A stretch of 47,352 bases of DNA, taken from positions 1 to 47,352 of the forward strand of contig JANQFW010000140.1 in assembly GCA_028277625.1 (NCBI GenBank), written 5' to 3'. The DNA comes from Candidatus Gastranaerophilales bacterium (GTDB taxonomy: Bacteria > Cyanobacteriota > Vampirovibrionia > Gastranaerophilales > JANQFW01). This document shows positions 33,538 to 42,532 of this stretch, in pieces. Each line of letters starts with the position of its first letter. Position 1 is the stretch's first letter. The translations under genes were made by a program, and so were the position numbers. A model generated the notes under the pieces. It did no database searches. It had not been told where the DNA came from and was given only the letters and a program-made list of their open reading frames with translations.

Positions 33538-36500
33538 TTACAAGTTAATTACTATATTTGCATTAATATACTCTTTATTTGTATTAACTTTAGGTAATTT
33601 CATATAGTTGAATGTTTTATTAAGAGATTTTAACATAATTTCATCAATTTGCTTTGAGCCACTACTTTTGATAACTTTGCTGCTTTTTAAATTACCATCA
33701 AGATCTATTTTTACTTTAATTTTTACTTTATCACTTGAAGCTCTATCATTAGCCCATAGCAAATCATCAGAAAGATAAGTTTTAAAGGCATTACCTGTTA
33801 ATACTAAATAATTTTTAAGAGACCTGTCTTTTGCCAGGCTAGCACCAATTTCCCAAGCCACTTTTGAAATTTTGATTTTACTATTACCACTTTTGCTGTA
33901 TCCATTAGTAAAAGCACTAGACAAAACATTATTAATACTCTTTTGCTTTTTAATAGTTGTTCTATTATTTTTTGTATTTACTAAGTTTGTTTGTTTTTCT
34001 GGCTTAACAATTGCTTTATGTAATTTGACTTGTTTTTTAGTCAAACTAACCGGTACTTCTGCTGCTTTATTTTTAATTTTTTCTGTCTTTACTAAATTAA
34101 GAGGAACAGTCTTTTTGAGTTGAATTTCTTTCTTCTCAGTATTTGTTTTCGTTAACTCTGACGATTTTTGTTGTTTTTTAGCCAATGCACCATTTTTGCT
34201 ATTTTTGTTAAGATTTGCTTTTTTAAACTGATCAACAATATTTGGATAATTATCCATCAAAACATATGATAAGGTGCCAGCAGCTGCTAAAAATATAGCA
34301 ATCTTAGCTATGCTTGGTCCATTTGATTTATTTTTCAGCTTTACAGTTTGACGTTCATGCAGTTCAACACTAGTCTTTGCCCTAGAACTTTCAATATCAG
34401 ATTCTACAATATTTTCTTGTGTAGCAGGTTCTTCTTTTAGAGCGTCTGCTATGTCATTAACAATTGCAGTGCCTTTAGCTGATTTTAATGGAACTTCTTT
34501 AAGCATAAGAGTAACAAGCTTTTTAAATGCTCTTTTTGCTTTAATATAGCGCTTAATAAACTTATATCTTTTTTTATTTTTTAATTCTTTAATACTGTTA
34601 TAAACAAATAAATTTTCTTCAGGAGAAGTCTTGCCATCCGCCTCATCAGTAGATGATAAATCTTTATTATCATCAATACTGCTTACTAGTTCTTCGTGTT
34701 CTTCTTCTGGTTGATGCAGAGCGTTATTATTCAAAGACTTAAATTGAGATATTAAGTCATCAAGGTCTTTAGATTTATCCTCATTAATATCCAGTAAACC
34801 TTTATTATCCTTATCATTTTGCCAATTCATAACACCAGATTCATTATTATTATCTACAGAAAAAGAGTCTTTAATCTCAAAGGAGTCAGAGATTTCAAAT
34901 GGTTGTTCCGTGTCTATTTCAAAGTCATTTAATTCTGTATTTTTTTCAGCACTCAATTGGCCATCTGGCATCTGGCTAGCAGGATCTTCATTATTATTCT
35001 CCTCTTCCTTCATATTGGCAATAGCCTCTTTTAAAAGAGCAGATTTGGTATCTAATCCTAAAGGATCACTGGCAGCCTCTTGAGTTTCATCTAAATTAAT
35101 CTCATCTAAAGGTGATAGCTCTTCAAAGTCATCTGACAAATTAAGATTATGGCTTTCTTCCTGTTCTTTAGACTCAAATTTTTCTTCAGACACTTCTTCA
35201 GAAGTTTTTTCAGTCAATTCCTGAGTAGAATCTTCTTCACTAATACCATCCAATGATTTAAATTGCGTAATTAAGTCATCTAACTCTTTAGCTTTATCTT
35301 CATCAAGGTCTAATAAGCCTTGATTATTATGATACTCTTCTTTAGGATCATCACTAACGTTATTATCACAATCATTATCTTCTGTATTTTCCAAAGAGTT
35401 AGCTTGCTCTGCCGATGTATGGTTAATAGGGGCTTCATTTTGAGTATGCTCTTTCATTTGAGCAATTGCATTTTTTAAAAAATCAGCGTTGCTATTTAAT
35501 CCTAAAAGGTCACTATTAGATTCATTATTATTTTCTTCTGATTCACTTAAGCTTAATTCTTCAAGGTCTGCCAAAACCTCAAAACCTTCATCTTCGGTAT
35601 TATCTTTAGATTCAAGCTCTAGTATATTTTCCTCTGACTTATCTTCTTCATTAAGAGTTTCTACGACATCCACGAATTCAACACGATCTGACTCGTTATT
35701 ATTTTCCTCTGCTTCATTTAAGCTTGATTCTTCAGTGTATTCTACTGTATCAAAATTTTCACTGTCTATATTATCTTTATATTCAGGCTCAACTACTTCT
35801 TCCTTATTTTCTTCTGCCTGCAGCTTACTTGATACTTCTATCAACTCAAATTCATTATTATTAATTTCTTCTAAGGTATTTAATTCATCTATAGCTTTTT
35901 CTAAGTCAAGACTTTCTCCCAAAAATCCTGAAGATTCTTCGGTATTTTCCATGGATTTAAAATGACTGATCAAATCATCTATTTTATTTGATTTATCACT
36001 ATCTATATCTAAAAGGCTATTATCAAATATATTTTTTTCTTCTTCTTTTTCTATTTCTGAAATGTCCTCTAAGGCAAAAGAATCATTAATTTCAAATGAA
36101 TCTTCAGTCTTAGCTTCAATACTATCCAAAGCAATAGATTGGCATTGCTCAATTTTATCAGCACAAGCTATAGATTCTTCATTACTTAATTCGTCACTAT
36201 TCTCTTGATTACTAATATCATCAAGCTGCAAGTTTTCAGGACTATTAACCATCAATTCTTCAGAAGATTCAGTATTTAAAGGCTTTTTTAGAAACATTTT
36301 TTTTAACTTAGAGAATAATGTCTTTTTTTCTTCATTTTCTTCTGGCATTTCATTATTTACAGCATTAACAACCTCTATACCAGGCTGGCATTCTACCTCT
36401 CTTGTATTAATTTGGACTTCTTCTCCTTGAAGAATAGAATTATCTGTAAAAATTTCCAGCGTTAAATCTTGGATATCTCTTTTATCCAGTTCCATCTGCA

Positions 36501-37170
36501 AGAAGAAATCGTCAAATGTGCAAAAGTCTTTAAATAGCTTTCTGCATTCTTCGCAGACAAGTAAATGCTTGAGCAAAAATGCTAAATTACTTTGATTTAG
36601 TTCACCCTCAACAAGAGGTAAAAATAATTCTTGAGCCTTTTCATGCTCGTGATCCATAAATAAAATTCTTGGTTTTATAAATTGACTGATACTGGAAAAT
36701 ATCTCTTCTAAAGACTTAAGTTTGTTAACATCAGTAATTATATATTTTGAATTACTGCAAGAGGTATTGATATCACTATTCTTTGTAAATCCTAAAAATT
36801 CTACATCTGTTAATTCCGGGGATAATTTGACGGCAATATAAATATCAGGTGTTATATTCAAATCTTTATGGAGTTTAGGAATCCATAACTGTGGATATTC
36901 TTTGGCTGTGATGATCCTTAAGTCAATCAATACCTCATTTATTCTTATATCTGTTATATCTACGAATTTTAAAAGTTGATAGTTATAAAATAAAGAACTT
37001 TCTTTATTATTTAGAATAACTCCTTTTTTATTAAAATATTGTTTTAGCTTTTCAACTGCTAAGAATTTAGCAAAAAGAATTTTTCTTGCTTCATTGTCTT
37101 TTATATTATTTACCAACCCGGAAATAAACTCTTTTTCCTGATCTTCTATATTATATTTAATGGTTTCCAT
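33538..37170 (-). CDS. Membrane protein with anti-sigma zinc motif and TonB-like C-terminus
   Basis: The 1210-aa protein has (1) an N-terminal domain (about 1-160) recalling the cyanobacterial DUF1822 family (PQLWIPKL, FLGFT). (2) The zinc motif His202-X3-Cys206-X2-Cys209, as in ZAS anti-sigma factors. (3) About 700 residues rich in Glu, Ser and Asn, with a repeated DDLIxxFKSL segment (plus-strand near 34735-34770, 35255-35286 and 35952-35983) and a repeated AIAxMKEE segment. (4) One membrane segment (about 955-979). (5) A Lys-rich spacer. (6) A TonB-C-like tail (about 1085-1210). The ATG at 37170 is chosen because GGGGTG lies about 6 nt upstream, not the GTG at 37194. Together with the sigma gene downstream this looks like a transmembrane sigma/anti-sigma switch. 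Confidence 0.7.
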   Translation of the reverse strand: METIKYNIEDQEKEFISGLVNNIKDNEARKILFAKFLAVEKLKQYFNKKGVILNNKESSLFYNYQLLKFVDITDIRINEVLIDLRIITAKEYPQLWIPKLHKDLNITPDIYIAVKLSPELTDVEFLGFTKNSDINTSCSNSKYIITDVNKLKSLEEIFSSISQFIKPRILFMDHEHEKAQELFLPLVEGELNQSNLAFLLKHLLVCEECRKLFKDFCTFDDFFLQMELDKRDIQDLTLEIFTDNSILQGEEVQINTREVECQPGIEVVNAVNNEMPEENEEKKTLFSKLKKMFLKKPLNTESSEELMVNSPENLQLDDISNQENSDELSNEESIACADKIEQCQSIALDSIEAKTEDSFEINDSFALEDISEIEKEEEKNIFDNSLLDIDSDKSNKIDDLISHFKSMENTEESSGFLGESLDLEKAIDELNTLEEINNNEFELIEVSSKLQAEENKEEVVEPEYKDNIDSENFDTVEYTEESSLNEAEENNNESDRVEFVDVVETLNEEDKSEENILELESKDNTEDEGFEVLADLEELSLSESEENNNESNSDLLGLNSNADFLKNAIAQMKEHTQNEAPINHTSAEQANSLENTEDNDCDNNVSDDPKEEYHNNQGLLDLDEDKAKELDDLITQFKSLDGISEEDSTQELTEKTSEEVSEEKFESKEQEESHNLNLSDDFEELSPLDEINLDETQEAASDPLGLDTKSALLKEAIANMKEEENNNEDPASQMPDGQLSAEKNTELNDFEIDTEQPFEISDSFEIKDSFSVDNNNESGVMNWQNDKDNKGLLDINEDKSKDLDDLISQFKSLNNNALHQPEEEHEELVSSIDDNKDLSSTDEADGKTSPEENLFVYNSIKELKNKKRYKFIKRYIKAKRAFKKLVTLMLKEVPLKSAKGTAIVNDIADALKEEPATQENIVESDIESSRAKTSVELHERQTVKLKNKSNGPSIAKIAIFLAAAGTLSYVLMDNYPNIVDQFKKANLNKNSKNGALAKKQQKSSELTKTNTEKKEIQLKKTVPLNLVKTEKIKNKAAEVPVSLTKKQVKLHKAIVKPEKQTNLVNTKNNRTTIKKQKSINNVLSSAFTNGYSKSGNSKIKISKVAWEIGASLAKDRSLKNYLVLTGNAFKTYLSDDLLWANDRASSDKVKIKVKIDLDGNLKSSKVIKSSGSKQIDEIMLKSLNKTFNYMKLPKVNTNKEYINANIVINL

Positions 37171-37486
37171 AAAAACACCCCGAAAAAATTTCACCTAATT
37201 ATTAAGAGGGCAAAATGTATAAAAATATTCCAAATTTAACAAAAATACTTTATTTGTATTAGATAGTAATATTTTAGAGTTATAGTAGCTCAAGAATACT
37301 TTTCAGATTATCCAATCCTGTTAAAACTAATAAAATAAACTAATCTCTGAAAAGAGAAATCTGAAATTTAATTGATGTGCAGTATAGTATATTCAAAATA
37401 TTGTTTAATCTGATAAAATTAAAAAAGAAATAAAAATTTTTTATTTTGATGCAGCAAGCAAACTTAACTTACTTTGAGGAAATATA
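37171..37486. other. Divergent intergenic region carrying shared element
   Basis: It separates the large minus-strand gene from the dnaJ-like gene and contains the 55-bp shared element (37322-37376). Nothing else is recognised apart from AT-rich DNA. Confidence 0.6.
37322..37376 (+). promoter_or_regulatory. 55-bp upstream element, copy 2
   Basis: It matches 25863-25917 at 48 of 55 positions, with the same CTCT-GAAA-AGAG hairpin (37345-37356). A TATAGTAT follows at 37383. It ends 111 bp before the start codon at 37487, almost the same distance as in copy 1. Confidence 0.6.
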
Positions 37487-38617
37487 ATGCAATCACCTAA
37501 ATCACAAAATTATTATAAAGTACTTGGAATCAACACTTCTGCATCTGCACAAGAGATAAAAACCGCATACCGAAACCTCGCCAGAAAATACCACCCTGAC
37601 GTTAATCCAGGAAATAAACTATGCGAAGAAAAGTTTAAAGAAATTGGAGAAGCCTACAACGTTCTAGGTAGCCAAGACTTAAAAAGAAAATATGATTTAT
37701 CAAACGGTTATAATATAGATAAATACTCGGCACCCAAAGAAACAAAAGAGCAAGCCAAGCAAGCATACAACAATCAAAAATCGACAAATACTCAAAAAAC
37801 AAAAGATCCTGATAAAAAGACCGATAACGAAAAAAAGCAAAGCTCTGACAAAAATAAAAAAACTGACAAAGAAAAAGGATTTTTTTCTGATATCTTAGGT
37901 GGCATGTTTAAAGAAAAAGAAGAGGACAGCAAAAAAAACAATAAAACAAAAAAGGAAGATCCTCCAAAAACTAATAAGCAAAAATCCTTCAAAGGCAAGG
38001 ATATTTATACAGACATAACAATAAATGCCGCAGAAGCTCATAATGGAGCCGTTAGAAAAGTCAATATTCTCCATACTGAAAAATGTAGAAAGTGTAATGG
38101 CAAGCGATTAATTAATGATCTACCCTGCATGGCATGTGAAGGTAACGGTGAAACCTCCACTCATAAAAAGTTAAATATTAAAGTACCTGCAGGCGTAAAA
38201 AATAATTCTAAAATAAAAGTATCAGCAGAAGGCAATAAAGGAACTAACGGTGGGGAAAGCGGTGATTTATACTTAGTTATCAAAGTGGAAAAAAATTCTT
38301 TGTTTAAATTTGATAAAAATGATGTTATATGCGAAATTCCTATAACGCCTAGTGAGGCAGCACTAGGTGCGGAATTTAAAGTACCTACCCTCGAGGGCAG
38401 CGTATTAATGAAAATTCCAGCAGAAACCATTTCTGGACAAAAATTTAGGTTAGTAGCACAAGGATTAAAAGATTCTAAAACAAGTAAAAAAGGTGATCAA
38501 TTTGTTATTGTTAAAATAGAAATACCTAAAAACTTGACTAAACAAGAAAAAGAGCTGTATCATGAACTTGCTAAGGTTAGACATTATAATCCTAGAGAAA
38601 GTTTATTTGATGAATAA
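37487..38617 (+). CDS. DnaJ/CbpA-like co-chaperone with half zinc domain
   Basis: The 376-aa protein stimulates a DnaK-type chaperone. The J domain (about 8-72) has His36-Pro37-Asp38. A Lys/Asp/Glu-rich linker (about 78-170) replaces the Gly/Phe region. There is only one zinc site, Cys200/Cys203 and Cys214/Cys217 (two CxxCxG motifs), where DnaJ has four. Two C-terminal beta domains then bind clients (KVPAGVKNNSKIKVSAEG, GDLYLVIKVE). It ends in overlap with queE by 8 bp. The start has GAGGAAAT upstream. No dnaK or grpE is adjacent, so it is probably a specialised J protein. Confidence 0.88.
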   Translation: MQSPKSQNYYKVLGINTSASAQEIKTAYRNLARKYHPDVNPGNKLCEEKFKEIGEAYNVLGSQDLKRKYDLSNGYNIDKYSAPKETKEQAKQAYNNQKSTNTQKTKDPDKKTDNEKKQSSDKNKKTDKEKGFFSDILGGMFKEKEEDSKKNNKTKKEDPPKTNKQKSFKGKDIYTDITINAAEAHNGAVRKVNILHTEKCRKCNGKRLINDLPCMACEGNGETSTHKKLNIKVPAGVKNNSKIKVSAEGNKGTNGGESGDLYLVIKVEKNSLFKFDKNDVICEIPITPSEAALGAEFKVPTLEGSVLMKIPAETISGQKFRLVAQGLKDSKTSKKGDQFVIVKIEIPKNLTKQEKELYHELAKVRHYNPRESLFDE

Positions 38618-39362
38618 CAATAATAATCAGGCTAATATTATAGAAGTATTTAGCTCTATACAGGGAGAGGGACCTTATATTGGCTATAAACAAATTTTTA
38701 TACGCTTTTCTGATTGCAATCTTAACTGTGCATATTGTGATACGGATTTTCAAAAAGCTGATTATATAAATTTGATAATAAATAATAACATTGAAAAAAT
38801 AAAAAATCCTACAAGCCCAATAAACTTGTATAGTAAAATAAAAATTTTACTTGATGATAATCATCATAGTATAAGTTTTACAGGTGGAGAGCCTTTGATA
38901 TGGCAAGATTTTATAAATGATTTTATAGAAGTGATAATTAAAAGTAATCATAAAATAAAATTTTATTTAGAAACAAATGGAACGTTACCAGACAAGCTAG
39001 AACAAATAATACACAATGTTGATATAGTTTCTATGGACTTAAAGTTAGAGTCGTCTACAAATCAACCTGTTTTATGGAAAAAGCACAGTGACTTTATAGA
39101 TATATGTCTGGAAAATAATAAAGAAATATTTATAAAAACAGTTATTACAAAAAATATTTCTGATAGCGAAATAATTACTACCTCTAATTTTATAAACTCA
39201 ATAAAAAAACAGGTTACCTTAATTTTACAACCTGTTTCTACTAATAATGTCAATTTAGCATTAAATTCAGATGAGTTAGTTAAATTACAGTCACAATTTT
39301 TACAAAATTTATCTAATGTTAGATTGATTCCCCAGGTACATAAATATTTAAATGTTTTATAA
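38610..39362 (+). CDS. queE: 7-carboxy-7-deazaguanine synthase
   Basis: The 250-aa radical SAM enzyme makes the deazaguanine core of queuosine and related bases. The N-terminus has SIQGEGPYIGYKQIFIRF, then CX3CX2C at Cys36, Cys40 and Cys43 (CNLNCAYCDT). The SAM-binding GGEP is in FTGGEPL (about 91-97). A poly-Asn start (M followed by five N) is unusual. The ATG at 38610 lies inside the end of the dnaJ-like gene, so translation is coupled. An upstream TTG/ATG extension to 38562 is rejected because it would lie deeper in the overlap. Other queuosine genes are not nearby. Confidence 0.9.
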   Translation: MNNNNNQANIIEVFSSIQGEGPYIGYKQIFIRFSDCNLNCAYCDTDFQKADYINLIINNNIEKIKNPTSPINLYSKIKILLDDNHHSISFTGGEPLIWQDFINDFIEVIIKSNHKIKFYLETNGTLPDKLEQIIHNVDIVSMDLKLESSTNQPVLWKKHSDFIDICLENNKEIFIKTVITKNISDSEIITTSNFINSIKKQVTLILQPVSTNNVNLALNSDELVKLQSQFLQNLSNVRLIPQVHKYLNVL

Positions 39363-39379
39363 GTTAATTTATTTTATAT

Positions 39380-39871
39380 TTAATGAGTTCTACGCCCTAG
39401 TTCCCTGTCCATACAGTAAAGACCGTTTATATTGTCTTTTGTTAACTTTAATTTTTGTATTATTTCTTCCAAGGAGCTTTCTTCTTCTACTTGCTCTGTT
39501 ACAAATTCTTGTAAAAAAATACTTGTTGGATGATCTTTTGTGTCTATAGCAGTGTTTGTTAATTCATGAATATTTTTAGTTACCTTTTTTTCATGGTTAA
39601 GAGCATCTTTGAATACATCTAAAGCGGACTCCCAATGATTTTTAGGCTTAGGTATTTCTTGCAGTTCTATTTTAGCCCCCTGCATATTTATATAATTATA
39701 GATTTTATCTGCATGAGTAAGTTCTTCTTGTGCCTGGTATTTCATCCAGCTTGAAAAACCTTTAAAATTGTAATAATCAAAATGAATTGCCATTGACATA
39801 TATAAATATGATGAATAAAATTCGCAATTTAATTGTTCATTTAATTTTTTTTCAATTTCCTTGTTTAACAT
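39380..39871 (-). CDS. ftnA: Ferritin (non-haem, FtnA type)
   Basis: The 163-aa iron-storage protein has the full bacterial ferroxidase set at the positions known for E. coli FtnA: Glu17, Glu50, His53, Glu94, Gln127 and Glu130. Tyr24 is also present. It assembles in 24-mers in the family. ATG 39871 is chosen because AAGGA lies 7 nt upstream, so the apparent longer N-terminus from a TTG is not used. It is convergent with queE, 17 bp apart. Its 334-bp upstream region has no clear Fur box. Confidence 0.96.
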   Translation of the reverse strand: MLNKEIEKKLNEQLNCEFYSSYLYMSMAIHFDYYNFKGFSSWMKYQAQEELTHADKIYNYINMQGAKIELQEIPKPKNHWESALDVFKDALNHEKKVTKNIHELTNTAIDTKDHPTSIFLQEFVTEQVEEESSLEEIIQKLKLTKDNINGLYCMDRELGRRTH

Positions 39872-40205
39872 ATATTTTCCTTTTTTCAATTTACATCTTA
39901 TTTTGTATATTTAAAAAGGAAAAATTATTTTATCCAATCTCCAATTTTCTAATTTTTAACTTTATTCCTCTAAAAAAATATTTATACACTTTAGTATCAT
40001 TTCTAATTCTGATATTTCGAAATAAAGTTAAAGTAGCTCAAAACATATAGTGAGTAGATAAATAATCATAACCATCAGCAAACCTTTTAAAGGGTCGTAT
40101 AAAATTATTAAAATATTTTTCGCAAAAGTAAAAATTATCAGGTTTATTGTGTATAATATTATAAAGAGTAGGTTTGGCTAGTAAAAATAGAGTGAAAGAT
40201 TAATA
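39872..40205. other. Divergent intergenic region
   Basis: This 334-bp AT-rich gap between ferritin and the small beta protein shows a near-palindrome CCTTT-T-AAAGG near 40084-40094 and a TATAAT near 40152. No ORF or recognised regulatory site is supported. Confidence 0.45.
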
Positions 40206-40490
40206 ATGTACTTATCAGAGAAACTTAAGTCCTTAGAGAGTAAAATAGTATTTATGACATGGGATACTTCTGCCGAATATGGGAAAATAAAATTTGTTGG
40301 GCATGATTATCTTGAATTTGAAGTCATTGATAGAGAGTCATTCGACTATTCAAAGTCAGTATTAATTAATCCCAACATGATCCTTGAAATTGTTATGGGA
40401 AGTACAGAAGTAAACAGGTTAATAGCTGCGGTTTCTTGTAAGCTCCCGTCTTGCAATGACAAAACTGTAAATGCTCATAACCAAGACTAA
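40206..40490 (+). CDS. Small beta-rich protein, LSm/SH3-like fold possible
   Basis: The 94-aa protein has alternating hydrophobic strands: KIVFMTWDTSAEYGKIKFVGHDYLEFEV region, then VLINPNMILEIVMG. This strand pattern, GKIxxVGxDYLEFEVID followed by a closing 'INPxxIxEI', is typical of small beta-barrel RNA- or protein-binding domains. It is an inference, not a family match. It is transcribed alone, ended by a strong terminator. No ribosome site is strong (GAAAG before the ATG). Confidence 0.55.
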   Translation: MYLSEKLKSLESKIVFMTWDTSAEYGKIKFVGHDYLEFEVIDRESFDYSKSVLINPNMILEIVMGSTEVNRLIAAVSCKLPSCNDKTVNAHNQD

Positions 40491-40495
40491 TTTAA

Positions 40496-40532
40496 ACAAA
40501 AGACATCCGGTTAATTGCCGGATGTCTTTTGT
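40496..40532 (+). terminator. Strong intrinsic terminator
   Basis: ACAAAAGACATCCGG (40496-40510) pairs over all 15 bp with CCGGATGTCTTTTGT (40518-40532), with a 7-nt loop. Confidence 0.95.
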
Positions 40533-40724
40533 AAATAATAATATTTTACTTCTTTTTAAAACTGAATAAACTTTACTTTATCATGTTGATCTCCTTAAGA
40601 TAAAGAGTTAAAATGTAACATAAATGATCAAACATTATGAAAAATACATATACATAGCAAATATTCAATATGGCAAAACAACCTTATTTAATATCAGATC
40701 AACTTTAGTGGAGTATAAAAAAAT

Positions 40725-42419
40725 ATGGAAGATAATACCCTAAATAAAAATTTATCGTCTCGTATTTTTCAACAAAAGGATAATATAAAGAAATTTTTAT
40801 TTCCTTGCTTATTGATTGTATTATTTATCCTAGTAGCATCTTCCTTTTTTATACTGTTACAAAATTATTTTGACATCATAAAAAAGAATAATTACACACG
40901 AAGCCTTGATTTAGTAAATCGCAACATAACTGAAATAAAGAGATATGTTGATATGAGTACGATTTCGGGTGATGAAGTTTATCTGGTTAAAGCAAAAAGA
41001 AAAGTAAACAGAACCCGGGTGTTAATTGATAAATTAGTTGAGACCAATCCTAAATTGACAAATAATTTATCAGATATGTATATACAATTCTTTGAAAATT
41101 CTAATAAAATAATATCTGACTATAATACAAGTAATGGCAGACTGGATTATCAGTATAATTTTAAAGAGTTGCAGGTAATGGGAGATATAATAACAGAAGA
41201 AATTATTTTTCTAACAAGCAAAATCTCTCAACAAATAAATGATAAGATAAAAAGTTATTTAATATTAATATCATGCTTTTGTGTGTATTTTATTATTATT
41301 ATCTGCGTGGGAATGTATTTTATCGTTAAAGAGGAAAAAGACAATAAAAACTTATTAAATACTATTATAAACAGTTTAAGCTACGGCCTGTTAATATTTG
41401 ATGAGAGCTTTTCTATTGAGTATTTTAATAACACATTTAGGAGTGTTTTTGGTTACAACCTTGAAGAAATTCAAGGTAAAAAACTATTTTTATTGATGGA
41501 CTTAAGTAAAACTTGCAAACAATGCGAAAAATGTGATTTTTTAAGCGAAAAATGCGAAGTTCAAAAAAGCTTAAAAATAAAGTCTGAACTTGATGTTATA
41601 AAAAAAGATGGCTCTAAATTTCCTGCTGAAATAATTACTAAAGAAATACAATATCAAGGAAAACCCAAATTTATTATTACATTCCTTGATATAACAAAAA
41701 GAAGAGAAGAAGATGATATAAAAAATAACTTTATATCAATGGTTAATCATGAATTAAGAACGCCTTTGACATCAATAAAAGGTGCTTTACATCTTTTATT
41801 AAATCAATATAGCGAAACTTTTGTTTCTCAGGCTCATAACTTAATTAATATAGCTCATGATAATAGTGAAAGACTTATTAATCTTACAAGTGATATTCTT
41901 GATATAGAAAAAATAGCTGCAGGCAAAATGGAATTTGATATGCAAGAGCTTAACCTTAATGAGATTATTAACTACACAATTTTCTCCACACAAAATTATG
42001 CTGAAGAATTTAATATAAAGTTTATTCTGAAAAAAAATATCCCAAATGTTAATGTTTTTGCAGATAGAAACAGATTAATTCAGATAATTACTAATTTACT
42101 ATCAAATGCAGCTAAATTTTCATACCCAAATACTGATGTTGAAGTAAATATATTTGAACGTGATGATAATAAAGTTACATTTACGATAAAAGATTATGGT
42201 CCGGGTATTCCTGAAGAGTTTAAGGGCCAAATTTTTCAAAAATTTTCACAGTCTAAAACCTCAAACAGAAAGAAAAAAGGCTCTGGGCTAGGTTTAAACT
42301 TATGCAAAGCAATGCTGGAAAAAATGAATGGCGATATAAACTTTGACTCTATAAACAATGTAGGCACAACCTTTTTTGTTACATTACCAAGTACAAATTT
42401 AAATGAATGCTGCAGTTAA
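40725..42419 (+). CDS. Membrane sensor histidine kinase with Cys-rich PAS domain
   Basis: The 564-aa protein has two membrane segments (about 22-47 and 177-201) around an extracytoplasmic domain of about 130 aa. A PAS domain follows (about 207-325) with a Cys cluster Cys264-X2-Cys267-X2-Cys270-X6-Cys277, then HisKA with His342 (VNHELRTP) and a HATPase (SNAAKFSYP, DYGPGIP, GSGLGLNLC). Its catalytic part is close to that of the H-cluster kinase, down to a shared 26-base DNA stretch. The PAS Cys cluster recalls the kinase at 5982, so both may bind a metal or sense redox. No response regulator is adjacent. Confidence 0.92.
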   Translation: MEDNTLNKNLSSRIFQQKDNIKKFLFPCLLIVLFILVASSFFILLQNYFDIIKKNNYTRSLDLVNRNITEIKRYVDMSTISGDEVYLVKAKRKVNRTRVLIDKLVETNPKLTNNLSDMYIQFFENSNKIISDYNTSNGRLDYQYNFKELQVMGDIITEEIIFLTSKISQQINDKIKSYLILISCFCVYFIIIICVGMYFIVKEEKDNKNLLNTIINSLSYGLLIFDESFSIEYFNNTFRSVFGYNLEEIQGKKLFLLMDLSKTCKQCEKCDFLSEKCEVQKSLKIKSELDVIKKDGSKFPAEIITKEIQYQGKPKFIITFLDITKRREEDDIKNNFISMVNHELRTPLTSIKGALHLLLNQYSETFVSQAHNLINIAHDNSERLINLTSDILDIEKIAAGKMEFDMQELNLNEIINYTIFSTQNYAEEFNIKFILKKNIPNVNVFADRNRLIQIITNLLSNAAKFSYPNTDVEVNIFERDDNKVTFTIKDYGPGIPEEFKGQIFQKFSQSKTSNRKKKGSGLGLNLCKAMLEKMNGDINFDSINNVGTTFFVTLPSTNLNECCS

Positions 42420-42532
42420 AAAAATATAATATTCACTCATAAGAAAAATTTTTTGTTAACTCCTTAAATTATTATTATGATAAAATTGTAGTGATATACA
42501 CTATACAGACAATGGGAGAATAGGAAAAGCAA

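Noticed and set aside
35489-35965. 158-aa Ser-rich plus-strand ORF
   Set aside because: Antisense of the Glu/Asn-rich repeat region of the large membrane protein; the Ser/Leu bias follows directly from that.
39787-40050. 87-aa plus-strand ORF between ferritin and the next gene
   Set aside because: Mostly antisense to the ferritin start plus AT-rich spacer; no ribosome site and a hydrophobic low-complexity product.
42420-42532. T-box leader before ileS
   Set aside because: Only 113 bp of AT-rich DNA, without the T-box core or a specifier hairpin plus terminator.
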